NCBI RefSeq assembly: GCF_022829605.1
Contig: NZ_JAKSYD010000253.1
Span: 62,001 to 126,000 of the forward strand
Length of the DNA: 64,000 nucleotides
From: Methylobacterium sp. E-065
GTDB taxonomy: Bacteria > Pseudomonadota > Alphaproteobacteria > Rhizobiales > Beijerinckiaceae
Direction of reading: 5' to 3'
Part shown: piece by piece, positions 52,078 to 61,370 of the stretch
Layout of the letters: every line of letters starts with the position of its first letter
How positions within the stretch are numbered: position 1 is the stretch's first letter
Position numbers and translations under genes: made by a program
Notes under the pieces: model-generated
Database searches by the model: none
Seen by the model: only the letters and a program-made list of their open reading frames with translations
Told to the model about the DNA's origin: nothing

Positions 52078-53469
52078 ATGGCGCTGATGTTGCGGCTCTA
52101 CAACACGCTGACCGGCGCCAAGGAGAGCTTCGCGCCGATCGATCCGGAGCATGTCCGCATCTATGCGTGCGGCCCGACGGTCTACGACGCCGCCCATATC
52201 GGCAACGCCCGGCCGATCATCGTGTTCGACCTGCTGTTCCGGATGCTGCGCCACCTTTACGGCGCCGCGCACGTGACCTACGCGCGCAACGTCACGGACG
52301 TGGACGACAAGATCAACGCCCGGGCGGCCGAGCGCGGCATCACCATCCGCGAACTCACCGATGGGACGCTGGCGCAGTTCCACCGCGACGTGCGCGACCT
52401 CGGCGTACTGATGCCGGACGATGTGAACGTGGCCGGCGAGCGCCCCCGCTTCATCGAGCCTCGCGCCACCGATCACATTGCCGAGATGGTGGCGATGATC
52501 GAGGCGCTGGTCCGCTCCGGCCACGCCTACGTGGCTGCGGGCCATGTCCTGTTCGATGTGCCGTCGATGCCGGAGTACGGCGGTCTGTCGAAGCGCCCCC
52601 TCGACGAGATGGAGGCCGGTGCCCGGGTCGAGGTCGCGCCATACAAACGCTCGCCCCTCGACTTCGTGCTGTGGAAGCCCTCGAAGCCAGGCGAGCCGTC
52701 CTGGCCGTCGCCGGCCGGGATCCCCGAGCCGGGGCGTCCGGGTTGGCATATCGAGTGCTCCGCCATGTCGGCCAAGCATCTGGGTCAGACCTTCGACATC
52801 CACGCGGGCGGGATCGACCTGATCTTCCCGCACCACGAGAACGAGGTGGCGCAATCGCGCTGCTGCTTCGACACGCCCGTCATGGCCAACGTCTGGCTGC
52901 ACAACGGCTTCCTCCAGGTAGAGGGGGAGAAGATGTCGAAGTCGCTCGGCAACTTCGTCACCATCCGCGATGTGCTGAAGGACTGGCCCGGCGAGGTGGT
53001 GCGGCTCACCATGCTGAAGACGCACTACCGTCAGCCGATCGACTGGACGTTGCGCGGGCTCGAGGAATCGAGCCGGGTGCTCGACCGCTGGTACAACGTC
53101 GCCGGGGATGCGCCAGTGGCGCGCGATATCCCCGACGCGGTCGTCGAGGCCCTGTGTGACGACCTCAACACGCCGGCGGCGATCAACGAGCTGCACCGGC
53201 TCGGCTCGGAGGGGCAGTCCGCCGCGCTGCGGGCTGGCGCGAACCTGTTCGGCCTCCTCGCACGCACCCGCAGCGACCGGGAGCAGGATGCGGTCGCCGC
53301 CTCCGGCGTCGATGTCGCGGCGATCGACGCACTGATCGCCGAACGACGCGCGGCCCGGGCTGCCAAGGATTGGGCGGCTTCCGACCGGGCGCGCGACGCG
53401 CTGACCGCGATGGGCGTGGCCGTCAAGGACAACAAGGACGGCACGACCACGTGGACGGTGGCGCGCTGA
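52078..53469 (+). CDS. cysS: Cysteinyl-tRNA synthetase
   Basis: A 463-residue class I aminoacyl-tRNA synthetase that charges tRNA-Cys. The zinc/HIGH region is YACGPTVYDAAHIGNARP (HIGN). The zinc ligands include GWHIECSAMS and FPHHENEVAQS. The KMSKS motif is GEKMSKSLGNF. ATG 52078 follows a GGAGGAG ribosome site at good spacing; a GTG nine bases upstream would sit on top of that site. The gene is alone and the next gene starts 92 bases on. The sequence is intact at both ends. Confidence 0.95.
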   Translation: MALMLRLYNTLTGAKESFAPIDPEHVRIYACGPTVYDAAHIGNARPIIVFDLLFRMLRHLYGAAHVTYARNVTDVDDKINARAAERGITIRELTDGTLAQFHRDVRDLGVLMPDDVNVAGERPRFIEPRATDHIAEMVAMIEALVRSGHAYVAAGHVLFDVPSMPEYGGLSKRPLDEMEAGARVEVAPYKRSPLDFVLWKPSKPGEPSWPSPAGIPEPGRPGWHIECSAMSAKHLGQTFDIHAGGIDLIFPHHENEVAQSRCCFDTPVMANVWLHNGFLQVEGEKMSKSLGNFVTIRDVLKDWPGEVVRLTMLKTHYRQPIDWTLRGLEESSRVLDRWYNVAGDAPVARDIPDAVVEALCDDLNTPAAINELHRLGSEGQSAALRAGANLFGLLARTRSDREQDAVAASGVDVAAIDALIAERRAARAAKDWAASDRARDALTAMGVAVKDNKDGTTTWTVAR

Positions 53470-53560
53470 CGTTTCGGCCGCGTCCTCGCGCCCGCTTGCC
53501 CCGGAGCGTGCGGGCGGCATCTGTCAGGCAGGACCGTTCGCCGGAAAAAGGGATCCGCAC

Positions 53561-54322
53561 GTGACCATCTTCGGAACCCTTGGGTGGCGCCTCGCCCGCG
53601 CCGGATCGGCGTTCGCGCTCGGGCTTAGCTTCGCCGGGCCGGCCGCAGCGATCCAGGGCGGCGCGCCGGCCGGGCGGGACGCCCTGGCGCAGGCCACCGT
53701 CGCCATCGGCACGATCACGCAGCCCGAGGAGGCGCTGAAGCTCACCCGTTGCACCGGCGTCCTCATCGCGCCGGACCTCGTGCTCACGGCGGCGCATTGC
53801 GTGAACGGTGATCCGCTCGGCGCGCTGGTCGTCTTCTTCCGCGGCACCGAGCCGGCGCAGCCCGTCTACGGCGCGCGGGTCGCAGCCCGCTACAGCCCCG
53901 ATCCGGGGGAGATGCTGCCGAACGCGGCCCCCAACGTGAGCCTCGCCGACCTCTCCCTGGATCTGGCGGTGCTGCGCCTCACGGAGCCGGTGCGCGGCCA
54001 CCGTCCGATCGCGCTGGCGGCCGATGCCGGGCGGGTTCCGAAGACCCTACGGATCGCCGGTGCCGGCCTGTCCGGGAACAGCGTCGGGCGCCTGCGCACG
54101 GCAACGCTGACGCCGCTGGCCGCCAGCAGCACCGGGTTGACCATCGCGCAGGCTCGGGGCGCCCGGGTCTGCTTCGGCGATTCCGGTGGGCCGGTGGTCG
54201 CCCAGGACCGGCGTGGCCTCTACGTCTGGGGCGTCGCCAGCGCGGTGATCAGTCGGGCCGCGCCGTGCGGCAGCTACGTGGTGATCGCGCCGGCCGCGCA
54301 GGTCTTTTCGAAAGCGCGCTGA
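53561..54322 (+). CDS. Exported trypsin-like serine protease (S1 family)
   Basis: A 253-residue protein with a Sec signal (AGSAFALGLSFAGPAAA-IQ). The catalytic triad of chymotrypsin-like proteases is complete: His79 in LVLTAAHC, Asp134 in LSLDLAVLRL and Ser208 in FGDSGGPV. The sequence RCTGVLIAPD and the final CGSYVVIAPAAQVF fit. It lacks a PDZ domain, so it is not a DegP type. The mature start (IQGG) resembles the IVGG of activated trypsins. It is probably periplasmic or secreted. A shared terminator lies between it and ctrA. Confidence 0.88.
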   Translation: MTIFGTLGWRLARAGSAFALGLSFAGPAAAIQGGAPAGRDALAQATVAIGTITQPEEALKLTRCTGVLIAPDLVLTAAHCVNGDPLGALVVFFRGTEPAQPVYGARVAARYSPDPGEMLPNAAPNVSLADLSLDLAVLRLTEPVRGHRPIALAADAGRVPKTLRIAGAGLSGNSVGRLRTATLTPLAASSTGLTIAQARGARVCFGDSGGPVVAQDRRGLYVWGVASAVISRAAPCGSYVVIAPAAQVFSKAR

Positions 54323-54354
54323 AGTTTCGGAGCCGCGCGCCCATCGAGAACGCG

Positions 54355-54388
54355 AAAACCCCGCGCGGCCGGACCGCACGGGGTTTTT
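54355..54388. terminator. Bidirectional terminator between the protease gene and ctrA
   Basis: AAAACCCCG with GCGG pairs to CCGC and CGGGGTTTTT, with a short loop and A/T runs on both flanks. It serves the two convergent genes. Confidence 0.85.
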
Positions 54389-54410
54389 CGGAAGCGGATC
54401 TCTTGGCGGA

Positions 54411-55112
54411 TCAGACCGCCATGCGCTCTTCGCTGTCCATCGGCTCGCGCAGCACGTAACCGCGGCCCCAGACGGTCTCGATGTAGTTCTTGCCCGAGCT
54501 GGCGTTGGCGAGCTTCTTGCACAGCTTGCAGATGAAGACGTCGATGATCTTCAGCTCCGGCTCGTCCATGCCGCCGTAGAGATGGTTCAGGAACATCTCC
54601 TTGGTGAGCGTCGTGCCCTTCCGCAGCGAGAGGAGTTCCAACATCTGGTACTCCTTGCCGGTCAGGTGCACCCGGGCGCCGCCGACCTCGACGGTCTTCT
54701 GATCGAGATTCACGATCAGATCACCGGTGGTGATGACCGACTGGGCATGGCCCTTCGAGCGGCGCACGATGGCGTGGATCCGCGCCACAAGCTCGTCCTT
54801 GTGGAACGGCTTGGTGAGGTAATCGTCCGCCCCGAAGCCGAGACCCTTCACCTTGTCCTCGATGCCGGCCATGCCGGAGAGGATCAGGATCGGCGTCTTC
54901 ACCTTCGCCACCCGAAGGTTGCGCAGCACCTCGTAGCCCGACATGTCGGGCAGGTTCAGATCGAGGAGGATGATGTCGTAATCGTACAGCTTGCCGAGAT
55001 CGATACCCTCCTCACCGAGATCGGTGGTGTAGGTGTTGAAGTTCTCGGACTTGAGCATCAACTCGATGCTCTGCGCAGTCGCGCTGTCGTCCTCGATCAG
55101 AAGTACCCGCAT
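54411..55112 (-). CDS. ctrA: Cell cycle response regulator CtrA
   Basis: The 233-residue protein is CtrA, the master regulator of cell cycle and motility genes in alphaproteobacteria. The receiver domain (1-120) has Asp8-Asp9, phospho-acceptor Asp51 (LLDLNLPDMSGYEVLRNLR), the switch ILSG and the lysine in YLTKPFHKDEL. The winged helix is YQMLELLSLRKGTTLTKEMF, and the recognition region is MDEPELKIIDVFICKLCKKL. It binds TTAA-N7-TTAA boxes. The C-terminal end (DSEERMAV) terminates in two small hydrophobic residues, as needed for ClpXP-type turnover in Caulobacter (which ends AA). The gene is divergent from fliI. Confidence 0.96.
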   Translation of the reverse strand: MRVLLIEDDSATAQSIELMLKSENFNTYTTDLGEEGIDLGKLYDYDIILLDLNLPDMSGYEVLRNLRVAKVKTPILILSGMAGIEDKVKGLGFGADDYLTKPFHKDELVARIHAIVRRSKGHAQSVITTGDLIVNLDQKTVEVGGARVHLTGKEYQMLELLSLRKGTTLTKEMFLNHLYGGMDEPELKIIDVFICKLCKKLANASSGKNYIETVWGRGYVLREPMDSEERMAV

Positions 55113-55529
55113 CGTCGGTCCCCAGCCCCGCCGGCCGCATCAGCGCGTAGACACGTCCCGTCGTTCGCCCGCCACCGGCCTGTGGACGGGCGCCTCGTCG
55201 CTCTTGACGTGGGACGCTATGGATTAATCGTTAACAAAACCTGATTCCCGACCGCAAGCGCTACGTTCGCCAATCTGCGAGCGTGACCGGAGAAAGAAGG
55301 CTCCCCCGACCCCGTCTGGGACCGTAATTCCGCTTCACTTGCGACCGGGGCGTCCGCCCCGGCGGTCTAAGTACTTCTCACGAAACGCTACGGTCCGAGC
55401 TGTGGTTCACCGGACACAGCGCCCGATTTCATCGAGCTTGGCCGTGAACCTCTGCCGGACCGAACCGCTGCGTGCTCGTGGGTCGCAGTGTTAAGGAGCC
55501 CGGTAAACGAAGCGTTGAGAGCGCGGCTC
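55113..55529. promoter_or_regulatory. Divergent control region of ctrA and fliI
   Basis: The 417 bases between the two genes hold no gene. At 55224-55234 TTAATCGTTAA pairs two half-sites with only three bases between, so it is not the canonical CtrA spacing. A GATTC at 55243-55247 is a GANTC site, the target of the CcrM methylase, 131 bases before ctrA. In Caulobacter the ctrA P1 promoter is methylation-controlled through such a site. I see no clear box for fliI. Confidence 0.5.
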
Positions 55530-56882
55530 ATGACACAGGATTCGGCAAGATCCGTCTCCTCCCTCGCAGCGGCGCAGGCCGCGCTGGAGCGCGTGGAGGT
55601 GCTGGAGACGTTCGGCCGGGTCGTGGCGATCCGGGGCCTGTTGGTGGAAGTCGCCGGCCCCGTGGCGGCGATGCGGCTCGGCGGGCGGATCGACGTCGAG
55701 GGCGCGAACGGCCACGGGCTGGTCCCCTGCGAGATCATCGGCTTCCAGGGCGACCGGGCGCTGGCCATGCCGTTCGGGTCCCTGGAGGGCGTCCGCCGCG
55801 GCTGCCCGGCCTTCGTGCGCGACGAGGCCGCGGGGGCGATCCGCCCCTCGGGCGCTTGGCTCGGGCGCGTGGTCGACGCCCTGGGGCGACCGGTCGACGG
55901 GCTCGGGCCCCTGCCGCAGGGACCGGACATCTATAGTCTGCGGGCCGATCCGCCGCCCGCCCATGCCCGGACCCGGGTCGGCGGCCCGCTGGATCTCGGC
56001 GTCCGCTGCATCAACACCTTCCTGACCATGTGCGCCGGCCAGCGGATGGGCATCTTCGCGGGGTCCGGCGTCGGCAAGTCGGTGCTGCTCTCGATGCTCG
56101 CCCGCTACACGGCGGCCGACGTGGCGGTGATCGGGCTCGTGGGCGAGCGCGGCCGGGAGGTGCAGGAGTTCCTCCAGGACGATCTGGGTGCCGCCGGCCT
56201 CGCGCGCTCGGTCGTCGTGGTGGCGACCTCCGACGAACCGGCCCTCATGCGCCGCAACGCGGCCTACGTGACCCTCTCGGTGGCGGAGCATTTTCGCGAT
56301 CAGGGCGCCAAGGTGCTGTGCATGATCGATTCGATCACGCGCTTCGCCATGGCTCAGCGTGACATCGGCCTCGCGGCCGGCGAGCCGCCCACCGCCAAGG
56401 GCTACACACCGACCGTCTTTTCCGAATTGCCGCGCCTGCTGGAGCGGGCCGGGCCCGGGGTGGGGCAGGGGACGATCTCGGCGCTCTTTACGGTGCTGGT
56501 CGAGGGTGACGACCACAACGAGCCGGTGGCCGATGCGGTGCGCGGCATCCTCGACGGTCACATCGTGATGGAGCGGGCCATCGCCGAGCGGGGCCGCTAC
56601 CCGGCGATCAACGTGCTGCGCTCGGTCTCGCGGACCATGCCGCGATCCTGCGATCCGGCCTACCTGCCGGTGGTGCGGCGGGCGCGCCGGGTGCTCTCGA
56701 CCTATGCCGATATGGAGGAGCTAATCCGGCTCGGTGCCTACCGCGCCGGCTCATCCCAGGAGGTCGACGAGGCCGTGGCGCTCATGCCTCATCTTGAGGC
56801 TTTTCTTGGGCAGGGTAAGGAAGAAGCAACGTCCATCGGCGATGGTTACGCACGGCTCGGTCAGATCGTCGGCGGGGCCTAG
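55530..56882 (+). CDS. fliI: Flagellum-specific ATPase FliI
   Basis: FliI powers flagellar type III export at the base of the flagellum. The 450-residue protein has Walker A GSGVGKS at 178-184 (GIFAGSGVGKSVLLSM), Walker B KVLCMIDSITRFAMAQRDIG and the arginine segment PAINVLRSVSRTMPRSC. The N-terminal beta-barrel domain has GRVVAIRGLLVEVAGP. ATG 55530 (MTQDSARSV) is chosen; GTG 55488 is possible but has no conserved sequence before it. fliJ follows after 61 bases. The divergent ctrA suggests cell-cycle control. Confidence 0.93.
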   Translation: MTQDSARSVSSLAAAQAALERVEVLETFGRVVAIRGLLVEVAGPVAAMRLGGRIDVEGANGHGLVPCEIIGFQGDRALAMPFGSLEGVRRGCPAFVRDEAAGAIRPSGAWLGRVVDALGRPVDGLGPLPQGPDIYSLRADPPPAHARTRVGGPLDLGVRCINTFLTMCAGQRMGIFAGSGVGKSVLLSMLARYTAADVAVIGLVGERGREVQEFLQDDLGAAGLARSVVVVATSDEPALMRRNAAYVTLSVAEHFRDQGAKVLCMIDSITRFAMAQRDIGLAAGEPPTAKGYTPTVFSELPRLLERAGPGVGQGTISALFTVLVEGDDHNEPVADAVRGILDGHIVMERAIAERGRYPAINVLRSVSRTMPRSCDPAYLPVVRRARRVLSTYADMEELIRLGAYRAGSSQEVDEAVALMPHLEAFLGQGKEEATSIGDGYARLGQIVGGA

Positions 56883-56943
56883 GGGCACGGGCCAGGCGCG
56901 ATCCTCGGCACGGCCTTGAGCGTTGCGTGGAGTGAGCGTCCTG

Positions 56944-57351
56944 ATGAAATCGCGTGACACGCTGATCCGCCTGCGCCGCTTCCAGGTCGATGAGAAGCGC
57001 CGGCGTGTGACCCAGATCGAGATGATGATGGCCGACTTCCAGCGCATGGCGGTGGAACTCGACCGCGAGGTCGCCGTCGAGGAGGCCCGCGCCGGCATCA
57101 CCGATGTGGGCCACTTCGCCTACCCGACCTACGCCCGCGCGGCGGCCACCCGCCGGGACAACATGCGCCAGTCCGCCCAGGCCCTGGAGGGCCAGCTCGC
57201 AGAGGCCAAAGCGGAGCTTGGCGAGGCCTTCGAGGAGCTGAAGAAGGTCGAGATCCTCAACGACCGCGAACGTACTGCCGAGCGGGCCGCAGAACTGGTC
57301 CGTGACCAGGCCGCGATGGACGGGATCGGACTCAACCGCGCCCGCGGCTGA
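56944..57351 (+). CDS. fliJ: Flagellar export protein FliJ
   Basis: A 135-residue, almost wholly coiled-coil protein (LIRLRRFQVDEKRRRVTQIE, QALEGQLAEAKAELGEAFEE). It is the FliI stalk partner and helps unfold export substrates. The start MKSRDTLIRL is preferred over the GTG at 56935. It is the second gene after fliI, 61 bases on, with a TGAGCG region before the ATG. Sequence identity is low as usual for FliJ, so the call depends on position and coiled-coil pattern. Confidence 0.85.
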   Translation: MKSRDTLIRLRRFQVDEKRRRVTQIEMMMADFQRMAVELDREVAVEEARAGITDVGHFAYPTYARAAATRRDNMRQSAQALEGQLAEAKAELGEAFEELKKVEILNDRERTAERAAELVRDQAAMDGIGLNRARG

Positions 57352-57488
57352 TGCGATCGGCCCCCGAGCCGGTGCGTGGCACGAAACCGTCATGATCAGC
57401 TGACAAGGGGGCCCCTTGGTGGCGTCACGCCGCTTGCAGGGCGCCGCGTGACGGCGCATCAGGGGTTACCCCCGGGGCGTCGGTGTTC

Positions 57489-58556
57489 ATGAAGAAGATT
57501 AGCGAGTTCATCTGGCCACTGATCGGCCTCGCCGCCGTCGTGATATCGGGCTATTTTCTCTATCAGGAATTGAAGTCGACCTCGCTGTCGGCGATCTGGG
57601 CCGCAATCCTGGCGATCCTGCCGCATCGGATCCTACTCGCGGCGCTCTCGACGCTGGTCGCCTACGCGGCGCTCGCTTGGTACGACCGAATCGCACTGCT
57701 GCATTTGGGCGTCCGCCACATCTCGTTGTTGTTCGTCTCGCTCTGCTCGTTCACGACCTACGCGCTGTCGCACAATATTGGCGCTTCGGTCTTCTCGGGC
57801 GCCCTGGTGCGCTATCGGGCCTACACCGCCAAGGGCCTGACCGCGGCGCAGGTCGCCGTGCTGGTGGCGCTCTGCTCCTTCACCTTCTTCCTGGGCACGA
57901 TCCTGCTCGGCGGCTTCACGCTGGTCGTCGATCCGCACCTGCTATCGCGGCTCGACGGCAAGCTGCCGGGCTTCCTCACCGATCCGAAGGCCGCACTGAT
58001 CGTCGGCATTGGCATGCTGGCCTTCGTCGGCCTGTACGTGATCGGATCGATCCTGCGCCTGCGCCCGCTGCACATCCGCTCGTTCAAGCTGGAATATCCG
58101 CGGCCCGGCATCATGGGCCGCCAGCTCCTGGCGGCGCCGCTGGAGCTGCTGGGCGCGGCGGGCATCATCTACTTCGCGCTTCCCGACGCGATGAATCCGG
58201 GTTTCATCCCGGTGCTGGCGATCTTCCTGGCGTCGTTCTCGGTCGCGCTCGCCTCGCATGCCCCGGGCGGTCTCGGCGTGTTCGAGATCGTGTTCATCAC
58301 CGCGATGCACATCACCGACGAGGCGCAGAAGGATGCGATCATCGCGGCGGTGATCATCTTCCGGATCTTCTACTTCTGGATCCCGGCGCTGATCTCCGTG
58401 GTCGTGGTGATCGCGTTCGAGCGGTCCAGGCTGGCGGCGGCGATCGGCTCCGCGGCGCACGGGCCGAAGGCGACTGTGGTGCCGGATCCGCCGGTCGTGG
58501 CCCCGGGGCTCAATCCCCATGAGCTCGAGCGGGAACTGAAGCAGAAAGCGATCTGA
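57489..58556 (+). CDS. YbhN/UPF0104-type membrane protein (LPG synthase TM domain family)
   Basis: A 355-residue integral membrane protein with about eight or nine helices (FIWPLIGLAAVVISGYFLYQ, then further hydrophobic stretches). The family pattern includes SHNIGASVFSGALVRYRAYT and SHAPGGLGVFEIVFITAMHI. The related domain of MprF flips lysyl-phosphatidylglycerol. The catalytic transferase domain of MprF is absent here, so this is a stand-alone flippase-like protein of unknown substrate. ATG 57489 is preferred to GTG 57483. It is not obviously part of the flagellar set beside it. Confidence 0.82.
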   Translation: MKKISEFIWPLIGLAAVVISGYFLYQELKSTSLSAIWAAILAILPHRILLAALSTLVAYAALAWYDRIALLHLGVRHISLLFVSLCSFTTYALSHNIGASVFSGALVRYRAYTAKGLTAAQVAVLVALCSFTFFLGTILLGGFTLVVDPHLLSRLDGKLPGFLTDPKAALIVGIGMLAFVGLYVIGSILRLRPLHIRSFKLEYPRPGIMGRQLLAAPLELLGAAGIIYFALPDAMNPGFIPVLAIFLASFSVALASHAPGGLGVFEIVFITAMHITDEAQKDAIIAAVIIFRIFYFWIPALISVVVVIAFERSRLAAAIGSAAHGPKATVVPDPPVVAPGLNPHELERELKQKAI

Positions 58557-58719
58557 GGCGGGCAAGCGGACGTAGCTCCGCTCCCGAAGTGGCTTGCTGA
58601 TCTGCGCAGCGTGGGCTGGTGATCGCCGCAAGACGTGGCACGGGTCCCGTCTCTCGTCTGGGCTACCGAGTTCACAGATCTCCCTCCGGCGCCATCGCCC
58701 TGAGAGCCGAGCGCCTTTC

Positions 58720-58830
58720 CTCTTGCCCGTGCGGGCATGGGCCAGGGGTGGGGGTGGTTCGGGATGAGATGCAGCAGTGCCATCTGCACGACCCCCACCT
58801 CCAACGCCTCCCCGCAAGGGGGAGGAGAGA
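58720..58830. repeat. REP-like repeat cluster
   Basis: The stretch holds a degenerate unit (GCCCGTGCGGGC at 58725-58736, then AGGGGTGGGGGTG) and a second hairpin, CCTCCCC-N5-GGGGAGG at 58807-58825. It lies in a 462-base gap between the convergent YbhN-like and flhA genes. No other feature is seen in that gap. Confidence 0.6.
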
Positions 58831-59018
58831 ACCCCGCGGCCAGCGATGTGTGAACATCGTAGCCCGTGCGGGACAAGGATAGGTTGAGGGATGAGGACGC
58901 CCAGAACGGGGTTCGACTCAAACGCACCGCTGCGGCGCGCCTAGCCTCCAACGCTCTCGACCCCCGCCTGCATGGTAGAGTGGGCCATCGTGCTCGGTCA
59001 TCGGCGGCGGTGTCGCCC

Positions 59019-61157
59019 TCAGATCGAACTCACCGTCCGCAGCCGTGCGCGCGGGTGGATCTCGGCCTGGCTCATCACCGGGGTCTCCCGGCGGAAGCGC
59101 TCGATGATCGAACGCACGAACGGCCGGGTCTGCGCCGAGGTCACCAGCACGGGCATCTCGCCCTGCCGCGCCGCCGCCTCGAAGCGGTCGCGCACCGCCG
59201 TCACGAATTCGCTGAGCTTCGAGGGCTGCATCGCGAGGTAGCGCTCCTCTCGCTCGCCGACGATCGATTCCAAGAAGGCCTGCTCCCAGGCCGGCGACAA
59301 AGTGATGATCGGCAACGCGCCGTTCTGATCCTGATACTGGGCGCAGATCTGGCGCCCGAGCCGGGCACGGACATGCTCGACCACGTCGCGGGGGTTCTTC
59401 ACGCCGCCCGCAACCTCGGCGACCGCCTCCACGATCGCCCCGAGATCGCGGATCGAGACGCGCTCGGCCAGGAGGAACTGCAGCACCCGCTGAATGCCGG
59501 TCGTGGAGATCTGCGACGGCACGATCTCCTTGAGCAGGTCGGTGTGATCCTTCGACAGCTCGCGCAGCAGCTTGGAGACCTCGACGTGGTTCAGAAGCTC
59601 GGAGACGTGTGCCTTGATCAACTCGGTGAGGTGCGTCGAGACCACGGTGGCGGCGTCCACGACCGTGTAGCCCTTGAGTTGTGCCTGATCACGCAGCGCT
59701 GCGTCGATCCAGGTCGCCGGCAGGCCGAAGGTCGGCTCCAGCATGTGCTGGCCCGGTAGCTGGACCTGCCCGCCCATCGGATCCATCGCCATGAACTGGC
59801 CGGGGAAAATCCGGCCGGTGCCGGCCTCGATCTCCTTTACCCGCACCACGTAGGTGTTGGCGTCGAGCTGGACGTTGTCGAGGATTCGTACGGAGGGCAT
59901 CACGAAGCCCAGTTCGGCTGCGAGCTGGCGGCGCAGCGCTTTGATCTGGTCGGTGAGCCGGTCCTGGCCCTCGCCGTTCACGAGGGCGAGCAGCGCGTAA
60001 CCCATCTCGAGCTTCAGGTCGTCGAGCTTGAGCAGATCGGTGACGGTCTCCTCCTTCGCGGCCGCCACCGCCTTCGCGTCGATCGGCGCACCCTCAGCAT
60101 CCAGCGGTGGTGCCTCCTTGGCGGTCTTGTTGATCCGCCACGCGGCATAGCCGGCGCCGCCGCCCAGCAGCAGGAATGGCAGCATCGGCATCCCGGGCAG
60201 GAGCGCGATCAGCAGCATCACCGCCGCCGACATGCCGAGCGCCTTCGGATAATGGGCGAGCTGCTTGCCCAAGGCCTTGTCGGCCGCGCCCTTCACGCCC
60301 GCCTTGGAAACCAGCAGGCCGGCGGCCGTGGAGACGATCAGGGCCGGCACCTGGCTCGCCAGGCCGTCGCCGATGGTGAGCAGCGTGTAGCTCTTGGCGG
60401 CGTCGCCGAAGCTCAGGCCCTGCTGCGCCACGCCGATGATGATGCCGCCGACCACGTTGATGAAGGTGATCAGCAGCGCCGCCACGGCATCGCCGCGCAC
60501 GAATTTCGAGGCGCCGTCCATGGCGCCGAAGAAGGACGATTCCTCTTCGAGCGCCGAGCGCCGGGCTTTGGCGGCCTTCTCGTCGATCAGCCCCGCCGAG
60601 AGGTCGGCGTCGATCGCCATCTGCTTGCCGGGCATCGCGTCGAGGGTGAAGCGCGCAGCGACTTCGGCGATGCGGCCCGAACCCTTCGTGATCACCACGA
60701 AGTTCACGATGATCAGGATCGCGAACACGATGATCCCGATCACGAAGTTGCCGCCCATCACGAAGTGCCCGAAGGCCTCGATCACGTGGCCGGCCGCCGC
60801 CGTGCCCTCGTGGCCGTGGCCGAGAATCAGGCGGGTCGAGGCGAGGTTCAGCGCGAGCCGCAGCATCGTGGCGATGAGCAGCAGCGTCGGGAAGACGGTG
60901 AATTCCAGCGGGTTGTCGATCGACAGCCCGGTCATCATGATCAGTACCGAGATGATGATCGAGACCGCCAGCAGCAGATCGAGCAGCATCGCGGGGAGCG
61001 GGAAGATCAGGACCGCGAGGATCCCCAGCACGCCGGTGGCGAACATGAGGTCCGAGCGCTTCGACAGGGCCTGCATGTCGCCGCGGGTCGGCAGCGCGAA
61101 CTGTCCAAGCAGCGCCGCCGGGCCCATCCGTGTCGGCGCGCTCGCCGTGTCCGCCAT
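59019..61157 (-). CDS. flhA: Flagellar export gate protein FlhA
   Basis: FlhA is the nonameric export gate of the flagellar type III system. The 712-residue protein has eight N-terminal membrane helices up to about residue 340. The FHIPEP signature region reads MLRLALNLASTRLILGHGHE, then VITKGSGRIAEVAARFTLDA and MPGKQMAIDADLSAGLIDEK. The C-terminal cytosolic half begins at about 375 (VTDLLKLDDLKLEMGYALLA) and binds chaperone-substrate complexes. ATG 61157 (MADTASAPTRMG) is chosen over the open frame to 61211. A near-consensus CtrA box lies 73 bases upstream. Confidence 0.95.
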   Translation of the reverse strand: MADTASAPTRMGPAALLGQFALPTRGDMQALSKRSDLMFATGVLGILAVLIFPLPAMLLDLLLAVSIIISVLIMMTGLSIDNPLEFTVFPTLLLIATMLRLALNLASTRLILGHGHEGTAAAGHVIEAFGHFVMGGNFVIGIIVFAILIIVNFVVITKGSGRIAEVAARFTLDAMPGKQMAIDADLSAGLIDEKAAKARRSALEEESSFFGAMDGASKFVRGDAVAALLITFINVVGGIIIGVAQQGLSFGDAAKSYTLLTIGDGLASQVPALIVSTAAGLLVSKAGVKGAADKALGKQLAHYPKALGMSAAVMLLIALLPGMPMLPFLLLGGGAGYAAWRINKTAKEAPPLDAEGAPIDAKAVAAAKEETVTDLLKLDDLKLEMGYALLALVNGEGQDRLTDQIKALRRQLAAELGFVMPSVRILDNVQLDANTYVVRVKEIEAGTGRIFPGQFMAMDPMGGQVQLPGQHMLEPTFGLPATWIDAALRDQAQLKGYTVVDAATVVSTHLTELIKAHVSELLNHVEVSKLLRELSKDHTDLLKEIVPSQISTTGIQRVLQFLLAERVSIRDLGAIVEAVAEVAGGVKNPRDVVEHVRARLGRQICAQYQDQNGALPIITLSPAWEQAFLESIVGEREERYLAMQPSKLSEFVTAVRDRFEAAARQGEMPVLVTSAQTRPFVRSIIERFRRETPVMSQAEIHPRARLRTVSSI

Positions 61158-61229
61158 CGATCCCACCCGTCGCCGCCTGCCTGGACGCGTTCCCCGCAGC
61201 GAACCCGGCAAGATCTGCCGGGTGGATGG

Positions 61230-61244
61230 TTAGCGGCCCGTTAA
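61230..61244 (-). promoter_or_regulatory. CtrA-binding box before flhA
   Basis: On the minus strand, TTAA-CGGGCCG-CTAACC is one mismatch from TTAA-N7-TTAA. It lies 73 bases before the flhA start. flhA belongs to the early flagellar class under CtrA in Caulobacter, so the position is plausible. Confidence 0.6.
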
Positions 61245-61370
61245 GACGAGACCGGCCGGGGTCGGGAACCGGGCGCGCCTCTGCCGCTTGACCGGTCGGT
61301 GAACGCACCCGCCCGGCATCGGCCCCGCCGTATCCCGCCCGCAGCGTCGCCACCGATCCGGGAGATTCCG

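Noticed and set aside
55485..55510. TTAA and TAAA words before fliI as a possible CtrA box
   Set aside because: Spacing is about nine bases rather than seven, so it does not fit the consensus.
57423..57453. Inverted repeat CGTCACGC / GCGTGACG before the YbhN-like gene
   Set aside because: Loop of 15-16 bases and no uridine run; too weak to call a terminator or operator.
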